64,000 nucleotides of DNA, taken from Grifola frondosa. Taxonomy: Eukaryota > Basidiomycota > Agaricomycetes > Polyporales > Grifolaceae. Shown piece after piece: positions 1 to 12,027 of the stretch. The number at the start of each line of letters is the position of its first letter. Position 1 is the first letter of the stretch. The position numbers and the translations under genes were made by a program. Under the pieces are notes generated by a model. That model saw only the letters and a list, made by a program, of their open reading frames with translations. It did not search any database and was not told the origin of the DNA. Where the stretch lies: contig LUGG01000015.1 of the NCBI GenBank assembly GCA_001683735.1, positions 372,001-436,000 of the forward strand, written 5' to 3'.

Positions 1-465
1 CATCGCCCTCAACACCAATTACAGCTTGTGGTGTTTTCGCCTCGATAACCTGTTACACAATGGTCAAATGAGAAAGCATCGTCCTCATCAGGTATTACAC
101 TCACGTAGTGATTGTCGCAATGTGGACAGTATTCATCGCTCTCCTCGTAATTGGACATATCCTTCCTGAATGCTTTCTTGCATTTCTTGCACATGAACGC
201 CATCTCCGTGGTCTTCGCCAGGGGGTGGTCCTGCGCTTCGGCGTGACATTCCGCACAATCAAACCACTGCTTGCAGCATGGCGCGCGGATCGCGACTTGC
301 GCATTCAGAATATGTTTGCTGCATCAGAAAGCAAGGTCGGCATGCGTCTGCGAAAGAGTCTGTCTGCTCCAGGATCCTGTGAGGTTCTAACAGATTGCGC
401 ACAGTGGTAGACTTTTCATAGATCCCGAAGCAGACGGAAATAACATAGAGAGACACTGACCACAT
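1..465 (-). CDS. CHY-type zinc-finger protein (3' end cut by window edge)
   Basis: Small cysteine/histidine-rich protein of the CHY zinc-finger family. Yeast Hot13, a mitochondrial intermembrane-space factor that keeps small Tim proteins zinc-free, belongs to this family, so that role is an inference. I read three exons: 465-461 (ATGTG only), 318-105, and 49-1 continuing off the window. The protein begins MCKHILNAQVAIRAPCC and continues through KQWFDCAECHAEAQDHPLA and MCKKCKKAFRKDM to CPHCDNHYVIEAKTPQ. The spaced C/H pairs are the zinc ligands. Introns are 460-319 (GTCAGT...CAG) and 104-50 (GTGAGT...CAG). The 5-nt first exon was chosen because it joins in frame to give the family's usual short N-terminus; a longer upstream start is possible. 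Family assignment is firm; the first exon is less sure. Confidence 0.82.
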
Positions 466-521
466 AGCGAGGAGAGCTATTGCAAGTCGGAGATGCAAGT
501 TGGTAGGAGCCACGAGGTGGT

Positions 522-2966
522 TTGGGCAAGACTCGGCCACGCGCATTCAGTCACAGCACGACGGTGACCACGGTCTCTTCCATACGTCGACCAAATGCTT
601 CAGTCTCGACGACCGACATCCCAGAAACGCTGTCAACAACGACAAAGCCTCGTGTCTTTACCATAGAAATATATTCCTACGCTGCTGTAGACTGCGAGAC
701 GCTCGGCATCACCGGCGGATATCGCAATTCTCATACTGCACCCTCGCCGCTAACGTAGATTTCTCCACTTTCATTTTCTGCCGTTTTGGCCCCCTTCAGT
801 GTTCATGCATGGCGTGCACCCCGACGCCGACGGAGACTCGTTATGCCACGCTAACGTCGAGCAGCACGACCACGTCGCTCTCCGATAGCGTCACGTCGCT
901 GCCGGCAGTCCTGACGACCCTGGTCTCCGAATCTTGTTTGCTGCTGTCGACGGATAGTGCAAATGTGACGACGTGTATCTCGACGACGGACGTGTCTCTG
1001 GTTAGCACGCTTGATGGTCAGTGAGTTGTCTGGTTTATTTGCTCTTCTGGGTGCGGGATCCTGCGGCGGTGCATCCACATTGCTGGTGCTGAGTTGCTAT
1101 TGAGGTTTTGTGCAGTTTTACGTTCATCTTTTCTTGCGTTCGACGTTCCGGTGAACGCGCACTCGTCGTTGCAGTCTGGAATCTAGAATTGTTTGATGTG
1201 TTCCTTGTCAGGCATTCCCTTCCTTTACTCTGGTACCCAATACCGCATTTGCGGCTGTCATCATACTGCGCAGCGTTCCTAGAGATGATTCATCTACGGA
1301 GTCAGAATGGCGCCAGCATGATGTCCGCACTTCTGGGGTAAAGCATCTGTATGGAATGTCTGTTGAGGCAGCAGAGCCCTATATTTTTCCAGCTAAGTTT
1401 CTCGAAGCCCTTATTCGCGGGGTACAACGTAGCAGAAACCCCGTTTCATGTTGTTCCTTCTCTTGCGATCGCAGGGGATTCACCTTGCCGTTGGCGCAAA
1501 GACGTGTCCCTCGGGAACAGTTTCTGATATGTTTCGCAAGACAAACCCCAGGAGAATGGTGCACAGATTCTCCGTAGCCAGTGTCATTCTTCCCTTTCTG
1601 CGCTTGACGGTGGTTTCTAGGCGTACAATTCTTCCCCATATACTTTCTTTCTGGTAATCGACTTGCCGGCCGAGATTGCTGATGCATGACATCTTATTTT
1701 TTTTCAGTCGGTGGAGATAGCACTGTTCAAGTTCCAGTCATACTCACCATTCCAATCACACGAACTGAAGCCACCGAAACTCTGTTCTCGCCATGCCCCA
1801 CCACCGACTCCAACACGGATGATTCATCCAACTCTCTTTCGAACACAACCACCGTCTCTCCTTCTAACCCTCCATCATCACCGTCATCCCCACAAACTTC
1901 CCACACATCATTGACTTTTACGGCGTCCTCATCCTCGGCCACAACATCCTCATCCACGACATCCCCTCCGACACCGTCACCCACCACCCCCGTGCCCACG
2001 GTCATCGTCTCGCAAGTCTCTACCACCCTCGCGGATGGCTCAGTCGTGCTCACTTACCTTACCTACACATCGACGATGCCGCCGTCTGCCGTCTACCTTC
2101 CCACTTCTACCGCCTCACAGGGCCAGCAAAACCAAAATCAAAACAACGCAGACGGGAGCGGGGTGAACGGCGCTCTGGGCGCGATCATCGGCGGCATCCT
2201 CGGCGGATTCTTAGGCCTTATTGGGCTCGTTGTGCTCGGATGGTGCATCTGGTGAGACTCTCTAGTTGATCCATGGACTTAGTTTTGAAACTAATGGCTG
2301 CGCAGGAGGAAACGCCACAAAATCGAACGGGCAAGCCCATCTACAGACATGCTCGCGTACGAAACCAGCATGTACTCATCCAGCTCGCGAGGGCGCCGCA
2401 AGCACACCTCGCCGCCTCCCGAGCTGGAACCGAAGCCTTACGAATACGGACTCGTCGGGCGTCCTGCCTCCACGCCTTCTCGCGGCTCCTCCCCGCCACT
2501 TTCTCCGCCACATTCCCCGCCACATTCCCCGCCGCATTCCCCGTCGCATTCCCCGCAGGACAACCGCCACTCATTCTCCGCACTTTCTGCATTGTCGGCA
2601 TACACAGATAACGTCCCGCCAGGGACGCCTGCGTTCGGCCCGAGCACGATGCTCACACCCGGCCTCAGCCTGCCCCCGTCACGGTCTACGACTCCAGGGA
2701 CGGAGCACGCGTTCCCTGCCGTGCAGCAAGCTGGGCGGCAGTCGTGGCCCCAATACGGCTTAGGAGACGAGGGGGGAAGCCCGAGGACACCAGAAGAGGG
2801 TCTGAGAGAGCGGAGGCCGTCGAGGCTGTCGTTCACGCTGGCCAATTGGAATCCTGAGACGGATGGGGAGTTGGTTGAGCGCGAGAGCAGCGATGATGTC
2901 ACGAGCGCGGAACGTGGCCTGGGCACAACGGTTGACTCTCCGTCGTCCGCACCGTCATCGACGTGA
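522..2966 (+). CDS. Ser/Thr-rich single-pass membrane protein with Pro/Ser-rich cytoplasmic tail
   Basis: Unrecognised surface-type protein. The clear exons are about 799-1016, 1708-2251 and 2306-2966, joined in phase. The outer part is dominated by Ser/Thr (cell-wall-sensor-like, heavily O-glycosylatable). A Gly-rich hydrophobic helix at about 2162-2250 (GALGAIIGGILGGFLGLIGL) is followed by a basic stop-transfer stretch (RRKRHKIER) and a roughly 215-residue tail rich in Ser-Pro. The tail holds the 12-bp repeat at 2505-2552. The layout resembles stress sensors of the Mid2/Wsc type, but no WSC domain or clear family signature was found. The 5' end is uncertain: a Ser/Thr-rich frame at 522-650 looks coding and may be exon 1, with its splice into about 799 not settled. 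Intron 1017-1707 is unusually long (691 nt) for this window. Confidence 0.6.
2505..2552 (+). repeat. 12-bp tandem repeat, four units, in coding sequence
   Basis: Four copies of a 12-base unit (ccgccacattcc and near variants) lie in the tail of the membrane protein at 522-2966. They encode repeated Ser-Pro-Pro-His / Ser-Pro-Ser-His tetrapeptides. Since 12 is a multiple of 3, unit gain or loss keeps the frame. Confidence 0.85.
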
Positions 2967-2999
2967 GTCGTTTTGGGCGCTGCTGTACCACATGCATGA

Positions 3000-3700
3000 G
3001 GTCGAGGCCCGCGCCAATGCGCTATTACTGTCCTGGACACCGGTGATCCGTAAGGAGGATTGGTCATTCGTCCTTGGGCACACATTTTTTTCCTCCACGT
3101 TCAATTCAGACGGACATCTTTCAGAGACTTTGTAGTTGTATGCTATCCCCTAGGCTGTCGTGGTATGGTCCACTGTAAGCTGGTAGGGTTTTTATCTCAT
3201 TTCCTGCGTTCACATGGATGGACTCTGATACATTATCAATGCTTACAATTTCTCATGTGACGTCGTTCATTATCGGTTATGTGTTCTGTTGGCTGACCTG
3301 GGCAGCAATAGAGCCTTGAAGAGTTATCGGAATCTAGAGACATTTAGTAAAGATACGTGAAGGTTAGAGTCTTCCGCTTAAGCTCTGCGCCACATCCGGA
3401 TTGTCTGGACCGTTCCACTGAATACTAGGCTTGCCATATTTGGACGTCCGCGCTCTCCTTCGCCTCCTCGTTTTCCCGAATCGCAAGGTCCCACATTTCT
3501 GTCCGTATCCCCAGGATGCCCTGTGATACGCAGACGCTGCCACTCGATTCTGCGTGTTATGACATGAAAATATCGTATTCTAGACTCGGCTGAGAAATTG
3601 CCTGCATTTGTGGACAATTGTGTCAACGTTATCTCTATGTTCCGCGTCGCCCTCGACTTGGCTATCCGAATGTCGCTGACGAGTCCTTCGAGACCGTCCC
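3000..3700. other. intergenic, no gene seen
   Basis: Stretch between the Ser/Thr-rich membrane protein and the opsin-like gene. Short open frames on both strands lack splice logic and family motifs. It probably holds the 3' UTR of the first gene and upstream control sequence of the second. Confidence 0.5.
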
Positions 3701-3864
3701 TGACGTCGGAGAACCCTCTTTCCATAATATTCCATTTTTATAAGTCTGGATCATCATCTGCAGGGTATAAGACAGGACTCGTTCTGCCGTAGGTAATCTT
3801 CTTCAGTTACTTATCCCACGTTCACAAACACACATTCTCTCACACAAACACATCTTCATCCGCA
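3701..3864 (+). promoter_or_regulatory. putative promoter and leader of the opsin-like gene
   Basis: A CRE-like TGACGTC at 3701-3707 is followed by TATAA-type boxes near 3738 and 3764. A CT/CA-rich leader without ATG then runs to the start codon at 3865. Spacing fits a fungal TATA promoter. This rests on motif matches only; no factor binding can be claimed. Confidence 0.35.
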
Positions 3865-4865
3865 ATGGCAAACGACGCATTGAATCTCAACCCCCCAAAT
3901 GCGAACCTACACCTTAGCACCCACGGCTCAGACTGGTTGTGGGCTGCCTTCTCCTTCCTCGCCTTGTGTCTCCTTATTGTCACATGTGTCACATTCACGG
4001 TATGCCTTTGACTGTGTTCTTCTAGAGAGCCAATTGCTAATGTTCACTTCCTAACTCAGAAACCACGCGGATCGCGGTTATTCCACCAAATCGCCATCAT
4101 CGTTCTGACGACGGCGAGTATCGCCTACTTCGCCATGGCATCAGACCTCGGTTCGACACCAGTACGTGTCGAGATGCGTGGTGACGGCGGAGACCCCACT
4201 CGTCAAATATGGGTACGTATGTCACATCACCTCATATCATTGATGGTCTCATATGTGTTCGCAGTATGTGCGGTACATTCAATGGTTCATAAACTTCCCA
4301 CTGCTGCTCCTTGAGCTGCTGTTGGCTACCGGTGTATCGCTCTCTGATATCATGACGACTTTGTTCATGGCCGTTGTTCTTGTCATCACTGGCCTGGTTG
4401 GTGCCCTCGTCCCGAGCACCTACAAGTGGGGTTTCTTCACCTTTGGTGTCGCTGCCCTTTTCTACGTCTGGTGCGTCTTCTCCTTGTTCGTTTCGTCCAC
4501 GATGCTGACCTGGGTTGTCCAGGTACATTCTTCTCTGGCACGCACCTCACGCCACATTCGCCACGGGTGGTGTTGTGCGGAAGGGCTACTACTTCGCAGC
4601 GACCTACCTCGCGTTCATGCTTATCACGTACCCCATCTGTTGGGCGTGTAGCGAAGGCAGCAACGTAATCACGGTGACAAGCGAGATGATCTGGTACGGT
4701 ATCCTCGACGTCTTCGCGGGACCGCTTTTCCTCTTCGTCTTCTTGTTCGAGCTTCGGAACGTGGACTACAACGCGTTCGGTCTCCAGAGCGGCAAGCGCG
4801 TCAGCTATGAGGAGAAGCATCACGAAGCAGCCTCTGCTGTCCCTCCTGTTGCCACCCAGGTCTAG
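3865..4865 (+). CDS. opsin-related seven-helix membrane protein lacking the retinal lysine (Hsp30/Mrh1/Yro2 type)
   Basis: Microbial-rhodopsin fold protein of 278 residues. Exons are 3865-3999, 4060-4212, 4265-4470 and 4523-4865, and all junctions keep frame. Helix C reads RYIQWFINFPLLLLELLLA and aligns with the bacteriorhodopsin helix C. The proton acceptor Asp85 position is Gln and the donor Asp96 position is Glu. Helix G reads MIWYGILDVFAGPLFLFVF, with Gly where the Schiff-base Lys should be, so covalent retinal binding is not expected. That places it with fungal opsin-related proteins such as Hsp30, Mrh1 and Yro2, which are plasma-membrane proteins tied to stress and Pma1 control in yeast; the role here is inferred. 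The C-terminus is short and polar. The start has a reasonable context and a CA-rich leader. Confidence 0.93.
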
Positions 4866-5395
4866 AGTCCGGGCTTCCGACGAGCGTTATGCGATTAGAC
4901 GTCCTTGAATGAGTGATGATACTTTACGAGCTGTGTACGACCAATACGACCTGGTATGATTTCAATGTCTTTTACCCCTACTCCTATTGTTGCCATTTAC
5001 CACTATAATCCCTTCGCGATCGCCAAGTATACCTATCTAATACTTTTAATACCTGTTGTAATTGTACATGCTACGCTTCCGTGGTTGTATACGTAGTGTG
5101 TTGGTAACTAACTTGTACCAATACTGTACTCACTCATTCATAAAATCACCATCGTTTCTGGTGTTATCCAAATTTTATTTGGGCTTCCATTTGAGCAAGA
5201 ATATGAAGTTGCGGTAATGGCTGCCGCCTCTTATCCCAGTGATAGTCAACTGTAAAAGGATGAATGATACACGTCTAATAATAGATATGACGAAGTACAA
5301 CTTGAACAATACTCAAGAACACACTCAACCGTACACTGGTACCTACACAAACCGCCGGTGCGAATGCGTCCTCGCGGCCTGATACCCACCACGTA
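4866..5395. other. intergenic between convergent genes
   Basis: 3' region of the opsin-like gene facing the 3' end of the minus-strand membrane-protein gene. AT-rich around 4960-5290. No coding or RNA structure recognised. Confidence 0.5.
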
Positions 5396-6960
5396 TCAGA
5401 TCTGCACCGACATGCCGTCAGTCTGCATTTGCGGAGCGCACAACGCGTCCAAGCACTCACCGATCGGAGACGTGAAGTTATGCACGAACGGATGCACGCT
5501 GGACGTCTGGTATTCGAGCTTTGCGAGATTCTTGTCCGTGAGCCGCGGGAGCGACACCGCGCCCTCGATGACCGTGCCCGAGTCGGTGCGGCGGTTTGGC
5601 GAGAACTTGGGGAGCGGAGGGGGTGTGAGGGCGGCGTGCTCTGACACGGGGCTCATCTTCGCGTCATCCGCCTCGGCTGCCCCGAGAGGCTTGCCAGATT
5701 GTTGCGGGTTGAAATACGAGGAGCGTTCCGAGTACTGCGTCGTGCGGAATGTGCGCATCTGCATCTTTTCACGCGAGGCGTCGCGTGACTGCATCTCGCT
5801 CTCGACGGAGCGCGGGAAGAAGATCTAGAGACGCGGTGAGCTGTCGTGATCGGAGGCAAGATTAAGAGGATAGGGTAGCGTACCACGAGCGTGAGGGCTG
5901 AGGAGATTATGCAACCTGCTCCGGATACCATCGCTAAGAACTCCGTGCCGAAACTGATGGGTTCCGTCAGACATCAAGTCGACATTTGATTATGGGTTCG
6001 CTCACGGATTCTCGTTGATATGTTGGTGAGGGCGAATGCCATCCACAGCTAGTATCAGGAGAGGGGCAACAAATAAAAATCGGAATATGACCCTTAGACA
6101 CTGATGCGCAGGGGTAGGCGATCAATGATAGCCGTTAAACTGTAAGAGAGCTTACGTTGAGCTCATGAAACGTTGTAAGGCGCACGATAGTTCGTCGATC
6201 AATGCCCTCGCTTTTCTGTGGAGGCCGGTGTCGAGCGTGAGAGCGACAGAAATACTCGCGGGACGTACGAGGTTTCTCAAGAACCCAGGGAACGTGAATC
6301 TGATAACAAAGTTTAACGCGAGTCATTCATTGCAAGAGATGGCTCACAGAATTGGCATGAACCAAACTGTTAGGGACAGACTACCCAGACTGCCCGCTAA
6401 AAATGTGTATGCCTCGCACTGCAGAAAGTAGTCGACATTCAGTTGAATCAGATATCCATTTTCTAGAAGAACTGACTTTTAAAGGATCGGAACGAGTGAA
6501 AATCGTAACGAGGGGCATATACAAGACGGCGGTGACGGAGCAACGATCCATTTTTGAGTACAAGCTATGGAACCAGTCCTGCTGTACCGATCCGGCGTTC
6601 ACGAGGAAGAGCCAAAAGCAAAGTTCTATCGGGATCCTGTTGAGAACCGTCATGGATGAACTGGCAATAACGGTACTACCTTCCAAGTGAGAGACCCTAG
6701 CACGCCATGAGTAGATGGGACAGGAGAAGGGCACCCGCGCTCACAATTCGAAACTCCACCCAATGGAGAACAGCAAATCTAGCGGAAAAATTGCCCGCTG
6801 GCGCGACGATGGCCAAAGCTGCCACGGCGTAGGGATAACTAATCGATATAGAACGAAGTTTTTCAGCAGGGTTTCTTCAGCTGTCGTTGACAGGAACTCA
6901 CTGCCTTGCCCTGGAATGACGGTATATCCCTCCCGATATTTGATGGTGGCAAACCCGACT
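5396..6960 (-). CDS. possible multi-pass membrane protein, exons only partly resolved
   Basis: The last two exons look real. One encodes a hydrophobic helix (VSGAGCIISSALTLV, about 5930-5886). It is joined across GTACGC...TAG to a polar tail that starts IFFPRSVESEMQ and ends at 5396. Upstream on the same strand are further hydrophobic stretches: LWMAFALTNISTRI near 6030-6060 and AALAIVAPAGNFSARFAVL near 6740-6830. At about 6850-6960 a segment with ATIKYREGY could be the loop after helix 5 of the DUF6533/6534-type seven-helix proteins common in mushrooms. I could not join these pieces in one frame, so the gene may be mis-sequenced, decayed, or have introns I missed. The family name is a guess. 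Confidence 0.35.
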
Positions 6961-8390
6961 GCATACACTATTATGCATGGTATTGATAATAGATAGGTAT
7001 ACTAGAATGGGGTCAGATGCTACTAAAGCCAATATAGCAGGACGTACGGTCATGACGCGCTTGAACGCTCCGGAGTAAGGGCTGTTAGTCCATCTTCGCT
7101 CAAGTCAGCACAATTGCACTTGAACTATTTACTTTGCACGAGACGTACCTCAAGCACTTAAATCTGTCGAACTTCCATAAATGAAAGAGGAGGAACGCCC
7201 CCATCTGCGCACAAAAGTACTCAGGATCGGCTGGCCACTGAGTCGGGGCATGCGGAATAACCACGAACCAGACACGAGAGGATCGACCACACAAGATACA
7301 CGGAAGGCGTCATATGAGACATCGTGCAGTACGGGGCACCGAGCAGGCGGGGGTCTTCGAACACGACACGCCCAGTGGGACCGCATCGCGGAGAAGAGGC
7401 GCATGGTTATATTATGGAGCTGGAGAATTTTGTTCCTGTGACATTCATCAGCACATGGCACAATCAAACACAATCTACGGCCGAAATTGGAACTGCGGTT
7501 AGAATTATGCCAATGCGACAAGACGACGGCGGAGATGTTGCTGGTCTGTCTGAATCAAATTGTATCACGTTGTCGGCGCTGTTTGCGTCTACGCCCCAAA
7601 CGGTGATGATGATGTTGCAGCCTACATGAACCTCCTGAACGCTCCATGTATCGACGGTCTGGCGAAAGCGGCGGGAGGACGGGAATCTGTCTGCATGAGA
7701 ATCGGGTCTTCGAGGCATCTGTCCGGCATCATATGTCAATCAAATTCACAGCTTCGGAACAACGCCTCGTGGAAGTGCCGGTGTGAGTTGAAGACCGAGT
7801 AGGCAGGTCGCAATCTGGAGCATCAAAAAGACATCAGAGATCACGCGCGGGAGATACCCGCAGCGTCTGACGAAGCTTGGGTCTTTCTTAAAGTCGCGTA
7901 CACTAGAGACGACGGACCATTTGCGGACTCTGCATATCCTTTGAAAATGCGGATATAAATTGTGACACTTCAGATATTGATTAGATAGAATATGTTTACA
8001 ATCAAATATTGAGGGGTGTGAGCCAATCAGCCAGCACAGATAAGGCTATGTGACCTACATTGGCATGCATTGCATATCTGCTCGTCATTGTCACAATAAG
8101 GATAGCATATGTGAAGGCATATGTTGAATCAGCCTGAATCATCATATCCTTTCCCGTCTCTAGTGGTAGCTACTCTTCAAAATGGCTTGCCGTTAAGAGC
8201 GGTCCGAATGCATCGGCGTCGCACAAGGAACATTTTCGAGTGGCATAAACAGACTTCAAAATGTCCGATAGTTGTGGCGAAGTATGAATTTGATATATTT
8301 TCGATTCAACCTTTATTTACGAAAATATAACCTTAACCGAAAAAGATTTGAAGAAACCTGGTCAACGATCATCTAGATCGTGTTTCACCC
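6961..8390. other. no convincing gene
   Basis: Several short frames occur on both strands (for example 7150-7520 and 7464-7739, minus). None has recognisable motifs or compatible splice sites. The part from about 7900 to 8390 is AT-rich and probably contains the promoter of the ankyrin gene. Confidence 0.4.
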
Positions 8391-9059
8391 ATGTCGCTTT
8401 CAATACCTTCCAGTGAGGACCTTGAAGAACTTTTGCTCTCATGTCGTTATGGCGATGTCGAAGATATTCAACAGTTTATTGACCGCTTCGGACCGGATGC
8501 ATTGAACAGCGCACGAGATGACGGCGGGAACTCTGTCCTACACATGGTAGCAGGGAACGGACACACAGGTATGTGTTGCTCTCTGTTCGTTGTTCCGTAT
8601 TCCCCGCCTTGATGGAGTCGTTGGCTGATGTGTGCAAGGTCTGCCACAGAAGCACTAGACTACCTGTTACCTCTGGTATCCCCATCGCTGCTATCGGCGC
8701 AAAATGACGCGAAATCGACACCGCTCCATTGGGCAGCCCTCAATTCGCACCTCGCCATTGCCCAAAAACTAGTCCGGTTTCCGAGCGGCCCCGGAGTGGA
8801 TTTGATTGATATCAAGAATGCTGCGGGTCGCTCGTCGCTGGGAGAAGCAGAGAATGTTGGATGGGACGAGGGCGCGAAGTGGTTCGTGGAGGTGATGAAC
8901 CTCGAAGAAGGCGCGAACGGTGAGGAAGAGCTGCAAGTTCCGGAGAGCGGTGAGGGAATCGAGGTGGAGATACAAGATGCGGATGGTCAGGTTGCGAAAA
9001 TGACCATCGGCCAGAAAAATTCGCCGAGTCTTTCCAGCGATGGACCTCCGCAGACATAG
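8391..9059 (+). CDS. ankyrin-repeat protein, Yar1-like (ribosome biogenesis chaperone of Rps3)
   Basis: 195-residue protein in two exons, 8391-8568 and 8650-9059. The intron is GTATGT...CACAG and the junction makes a Glu codon. Ankyrin hallmarks are visible: GNSVLHMVAGNGHTEALDYL (residues about 49-68) and STPLHWAALNSHLAIAQKLV (about 83-102). The C-terminal part is acidic and ends with an EVEIQDADG-type segment. Length (yeast Yar1 is 200), repeat position and acidic tail match Yar1 and its S. pombe relative, which shield free Rps3 before it enters the small subunit. An alternative acceptor nine bases upstream (GCAAG) would break the frame. Family is fairly sure; the Rps3 role is by homology only. 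Confidence 0.82.
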
Positions 9060-10116
9060 CCCGTGAGTCGAAGTTGTTCTGCTTCGCCGCAATGCACTGA
9101 CGGGGTCACAAGTGTTGTTGGGTTGATTTGTTGGCGTGCCTTGATTTCGTGCTGCACTGAGCAAGTGCTGGTCGCACATACCATGATGTATAGATAGATT
9201 ATCTTCATATCATGATTATTTTTTGTTGCTTAACATGCATCAGAAATGCCTAACATAAATATGCATCTTCCAAGACTTCAGAACATATCCTGTTATGGAA
9301 AAAGCCTGATATTCTCACACCAATCAATAGAGGACAAAAACATATATTTGCAAACACCACAAAATTAAGTAAATAAGAAATCCATCAGACATACGCTCTA
9401 CTCGCTGGTAAGTCCTCCGCGCGGCCCATACGAGCGCGCGCAGCGAACGAACCAAACGTCCTCGAGCTCCCCCTCGCGAAGGAGCATGTTCTCGGTATAA
9501 CGAGCGAGCGCTGGTGTCATCGACTGGATTTGAAGGATGTGGCATGTGTAAACATGCGAGACTCGAGTTAGTACCTATAAAATAGATCCTAGCTGAGTAT
9601 GTTCTAAAGAAACAACAAAGCGTGCGGCGAGGTTTATATACTATCCGGGTTTAGGGCAGGTTGTCGGCGCGGAATTCGGGCGGGAGGCGGCCGTGGTCCG
9701 TGCGCCACGCCGACCGACGCGATCGAGACGCGATCGACATTAACTAATTAGTTTGAGATACCTATGAGCACTAGGTTGCTCTATTTCACTCAGGCATATA
9801 GTGCAGGGGATCCCACCGACGATGTTATCAAGTATGTGCATTGAATGTAACGGTGAGAGTATACTAACGCCTAAATAATAATGATCTATCGATACAACTT
9901 AGATAAGGAGAGAGTTCTGTCTGGTATGAGAATCGTGGAAGGCAGCCATCATGACAGTTAAAACTCGAACTCGTAACAATCATCGTAATCACCCGCTCGC
10001 GTCCATCACCACCCGGCGACATCACGACGCTGCATCAGCTGCAGATGGCATCACATCAGACGCCGTCCAACGCCCACCTTCGTCGCAACGTCGCCGCCCG
10101 TAAATATCATGGTTGG
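9060..10116. other. intergenic, mixed composition
   Basis: Lies between the 3' ends of the ankyrin gene and the minus-strand coiled-coil gene. It contains an AT-rich half and a GC-rich island at about 9650-9740. A 73-codon minus-strand frame at 9324-9545 has no homology I recognise, and I do not call it. Confidence 0.45.
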
Positions 10117-12027
10117 TCATCGGCTTCGGCTGGGATATTCTCGTCTTACGCCCCCGTTCGGCACGACCCACTCCATCCGCACCGAGTGCGCAGCCTCCCG
10201 TACGCGCCGCATCTCGTCGCGCATCTCGCGGAGGCGCGTACGGCCTTCCTGCCAAACGGTAGCGAACTCGCGCCGCCGCGCCCGCTCCGCCTCCGCCTGC
10301 GCGCGCATCGCATCGCTCTCTGCAACGAAGCGCGTGCGCAGCTGGACGAGGCGCAGCTTTTCGTGCGAGAGCTGTACGCATATGAATGGTCGATCACGGG
10401 GAGGGTCGACGGTGCGTACCTTGATCCTCCGCACGAGATCCGCGAACTTGATGTTGTATGCTATCATCTTCTCCATCAAGCCTGCGAGGCGGTAAATCCG
10501 CGGGGGCGCCTTGCCGATCTGGTCGGCGAGAAGATAGAAGTGTTCCAGGTTTCTGTCGGCATAGACAGTCATCGACTGCCAGCGAAGGCATGGACGGGAA
10601 ACTCACCGGCGGACAGACGTGATCACATGCCGGTGTTTCGTATACCACGTTCTTTGGACAGCTTCCAGTTGAGAACAGGACGGGGTCCCTTCGAGCGCCT
10701 CACGCAGAGACTGCAGCGTCGAGCGCAGACCTTCGCACAGCTCCACTATCGCGTCCGGATTCCGCCAGAGGCTGCAAGAGCGCAGCGACTTCGAGCAAGG
10801 AGGTCAGCTATTCAAAAATTTCAACCACACGATAGAGTACACACTAATGAAGCGCGGTCGATCGCTGCCATACAACTCTCCGCATGGGCCACGAGGTCCT
10901 CGACTTCCAGATCGAGAAACAGGTTGACCCGAAGCGGGGATAGCAACTGTACGTTCTCTTGCGCGACGGCCCCCTCATCCGGCACAGAAGGGAGGGCGAC
11001 CAAGTCCTGCCGTCGGAGGGGTGGCGGTGCTGCGTCAAATGCCAGAACCGAAGAGGAGCGGGGGATACTCCAGAAGTGCACGCGCACTGCCCAAGGAGGA
11101 CGTGGGGCTGTTTTCCGCAGGTGGCTGAGTATATGGGAGAGCTGTGGCGTCGCGCAGACCTGCAGTAAGTGGAGGGAGAGGAGAGTCCAGGGCGCGCGAG
11201 ACCGTCCTGCGCCACTGCAGGACACTAACGAAAGTCTCTTCTGAGAACGAGTCCGAGGCTGGAGACGCGGAAAGTGGGGTGCCTAGTGTTAATGCAGGGC
11301 TCAGGTCAGCAGACTGAATGTGAGTGTTGCGCAGGATGTCGGTGAAGACGCCTAAAGGCGGAGTTGGAACGCGAGAAAGGCTACAGCAAGAGGAAGGAAT
11401 GGGTGTAATCTTTAGTGGAGGAGGTGCAAGTCGGCGAAGACGTCGAGAGGAAGTCGTCGGTGACCGGGGAGCGGCGAGCGAACGACTGGACATCCCTAGC
11501 ACAAGTCCGAGGCTCGATTCCGCGTTACGCGTAAAGTCCCCCCTGTCCTCCGCAAAGGCGCGCTCTTCATATGCGGGCGGCATAGTCCAACGATGCCAGA
11601 CCACGTGCAGTCTCTGGAGCTCCGTGAGTGAAGGGGATGCGGAAGTGGTAGAGTCGACGTTGAAAGCAGGACGGGAACGCCTGAAGGTCATCTCGAGGTT
11701 CTCTATTGACGTCAGGGGAGGCTGCATAGCGTACTCAGAGTAAGGCGGGGGAGAGTGACCGGGGCGGTGCAGAAGCCGTTCACTCTGGACATACTTGGTC
11801 GAGAGCTGTGTTGAATTAGCGTGCCCAAGTATCTCGCCGAGACGTCGTTGGGAGCCGCATAGGGTGGTATCGCTAGACGAGTACGCGGGGGCAGGTGCGA
11901 GCGAGACCAGTGGAAGGCGGAGGAGATCACAACCCGCGATAGTCGAGGAAGCTAAAGAATAGGAACTGGCGGTGGGTGAAGCGAGGGTGTTGGTCAAAAT
12001 AAGGTTCCTGCAAGAATGGCCTGCCAT
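10117..12027 (-). CDS. uncharacterised protein with disordered N-terminus and coiled-coil C-terminus
   Basis: Five exons give 555 residues: 12027-11230, 11159-10843, 10771-10607, 10552-10420 and 10371-10117. Introns are 71, 71, 54 and 48 nt and all junctions stay in frame. The 48-nt intron is a multiple of three and has no stop, so its removal rests on GTACGC...ACAG and codon use. The N-terminal half is Ser/Pro-rich and probably disordered, with a PPPYSEYA motif. Residues about 300-440 are helical (VELCEGLRSTLQSLREALEG). The last 100 residues are Arg/Glu-rich coiled coil. I do not recognise the family. Long frames on the opposite strand, up to 399 codons at 10045-11244, are antisense shadows in GC-rich sequence. 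Confidence 0.75.

Noticed and set aside
9324..9545. 73-codon minus-strand frame with hydrophobic end
   Set aside because: No promoter, splice or family support; AT-rich tail mimics a helix.
10045..11244. 399-codon plus-strand open frame
   Set aside because: Antisense to the spliced coiled-coil gene in GC-rich sequence; its protein is compositionally odd and motif-free.
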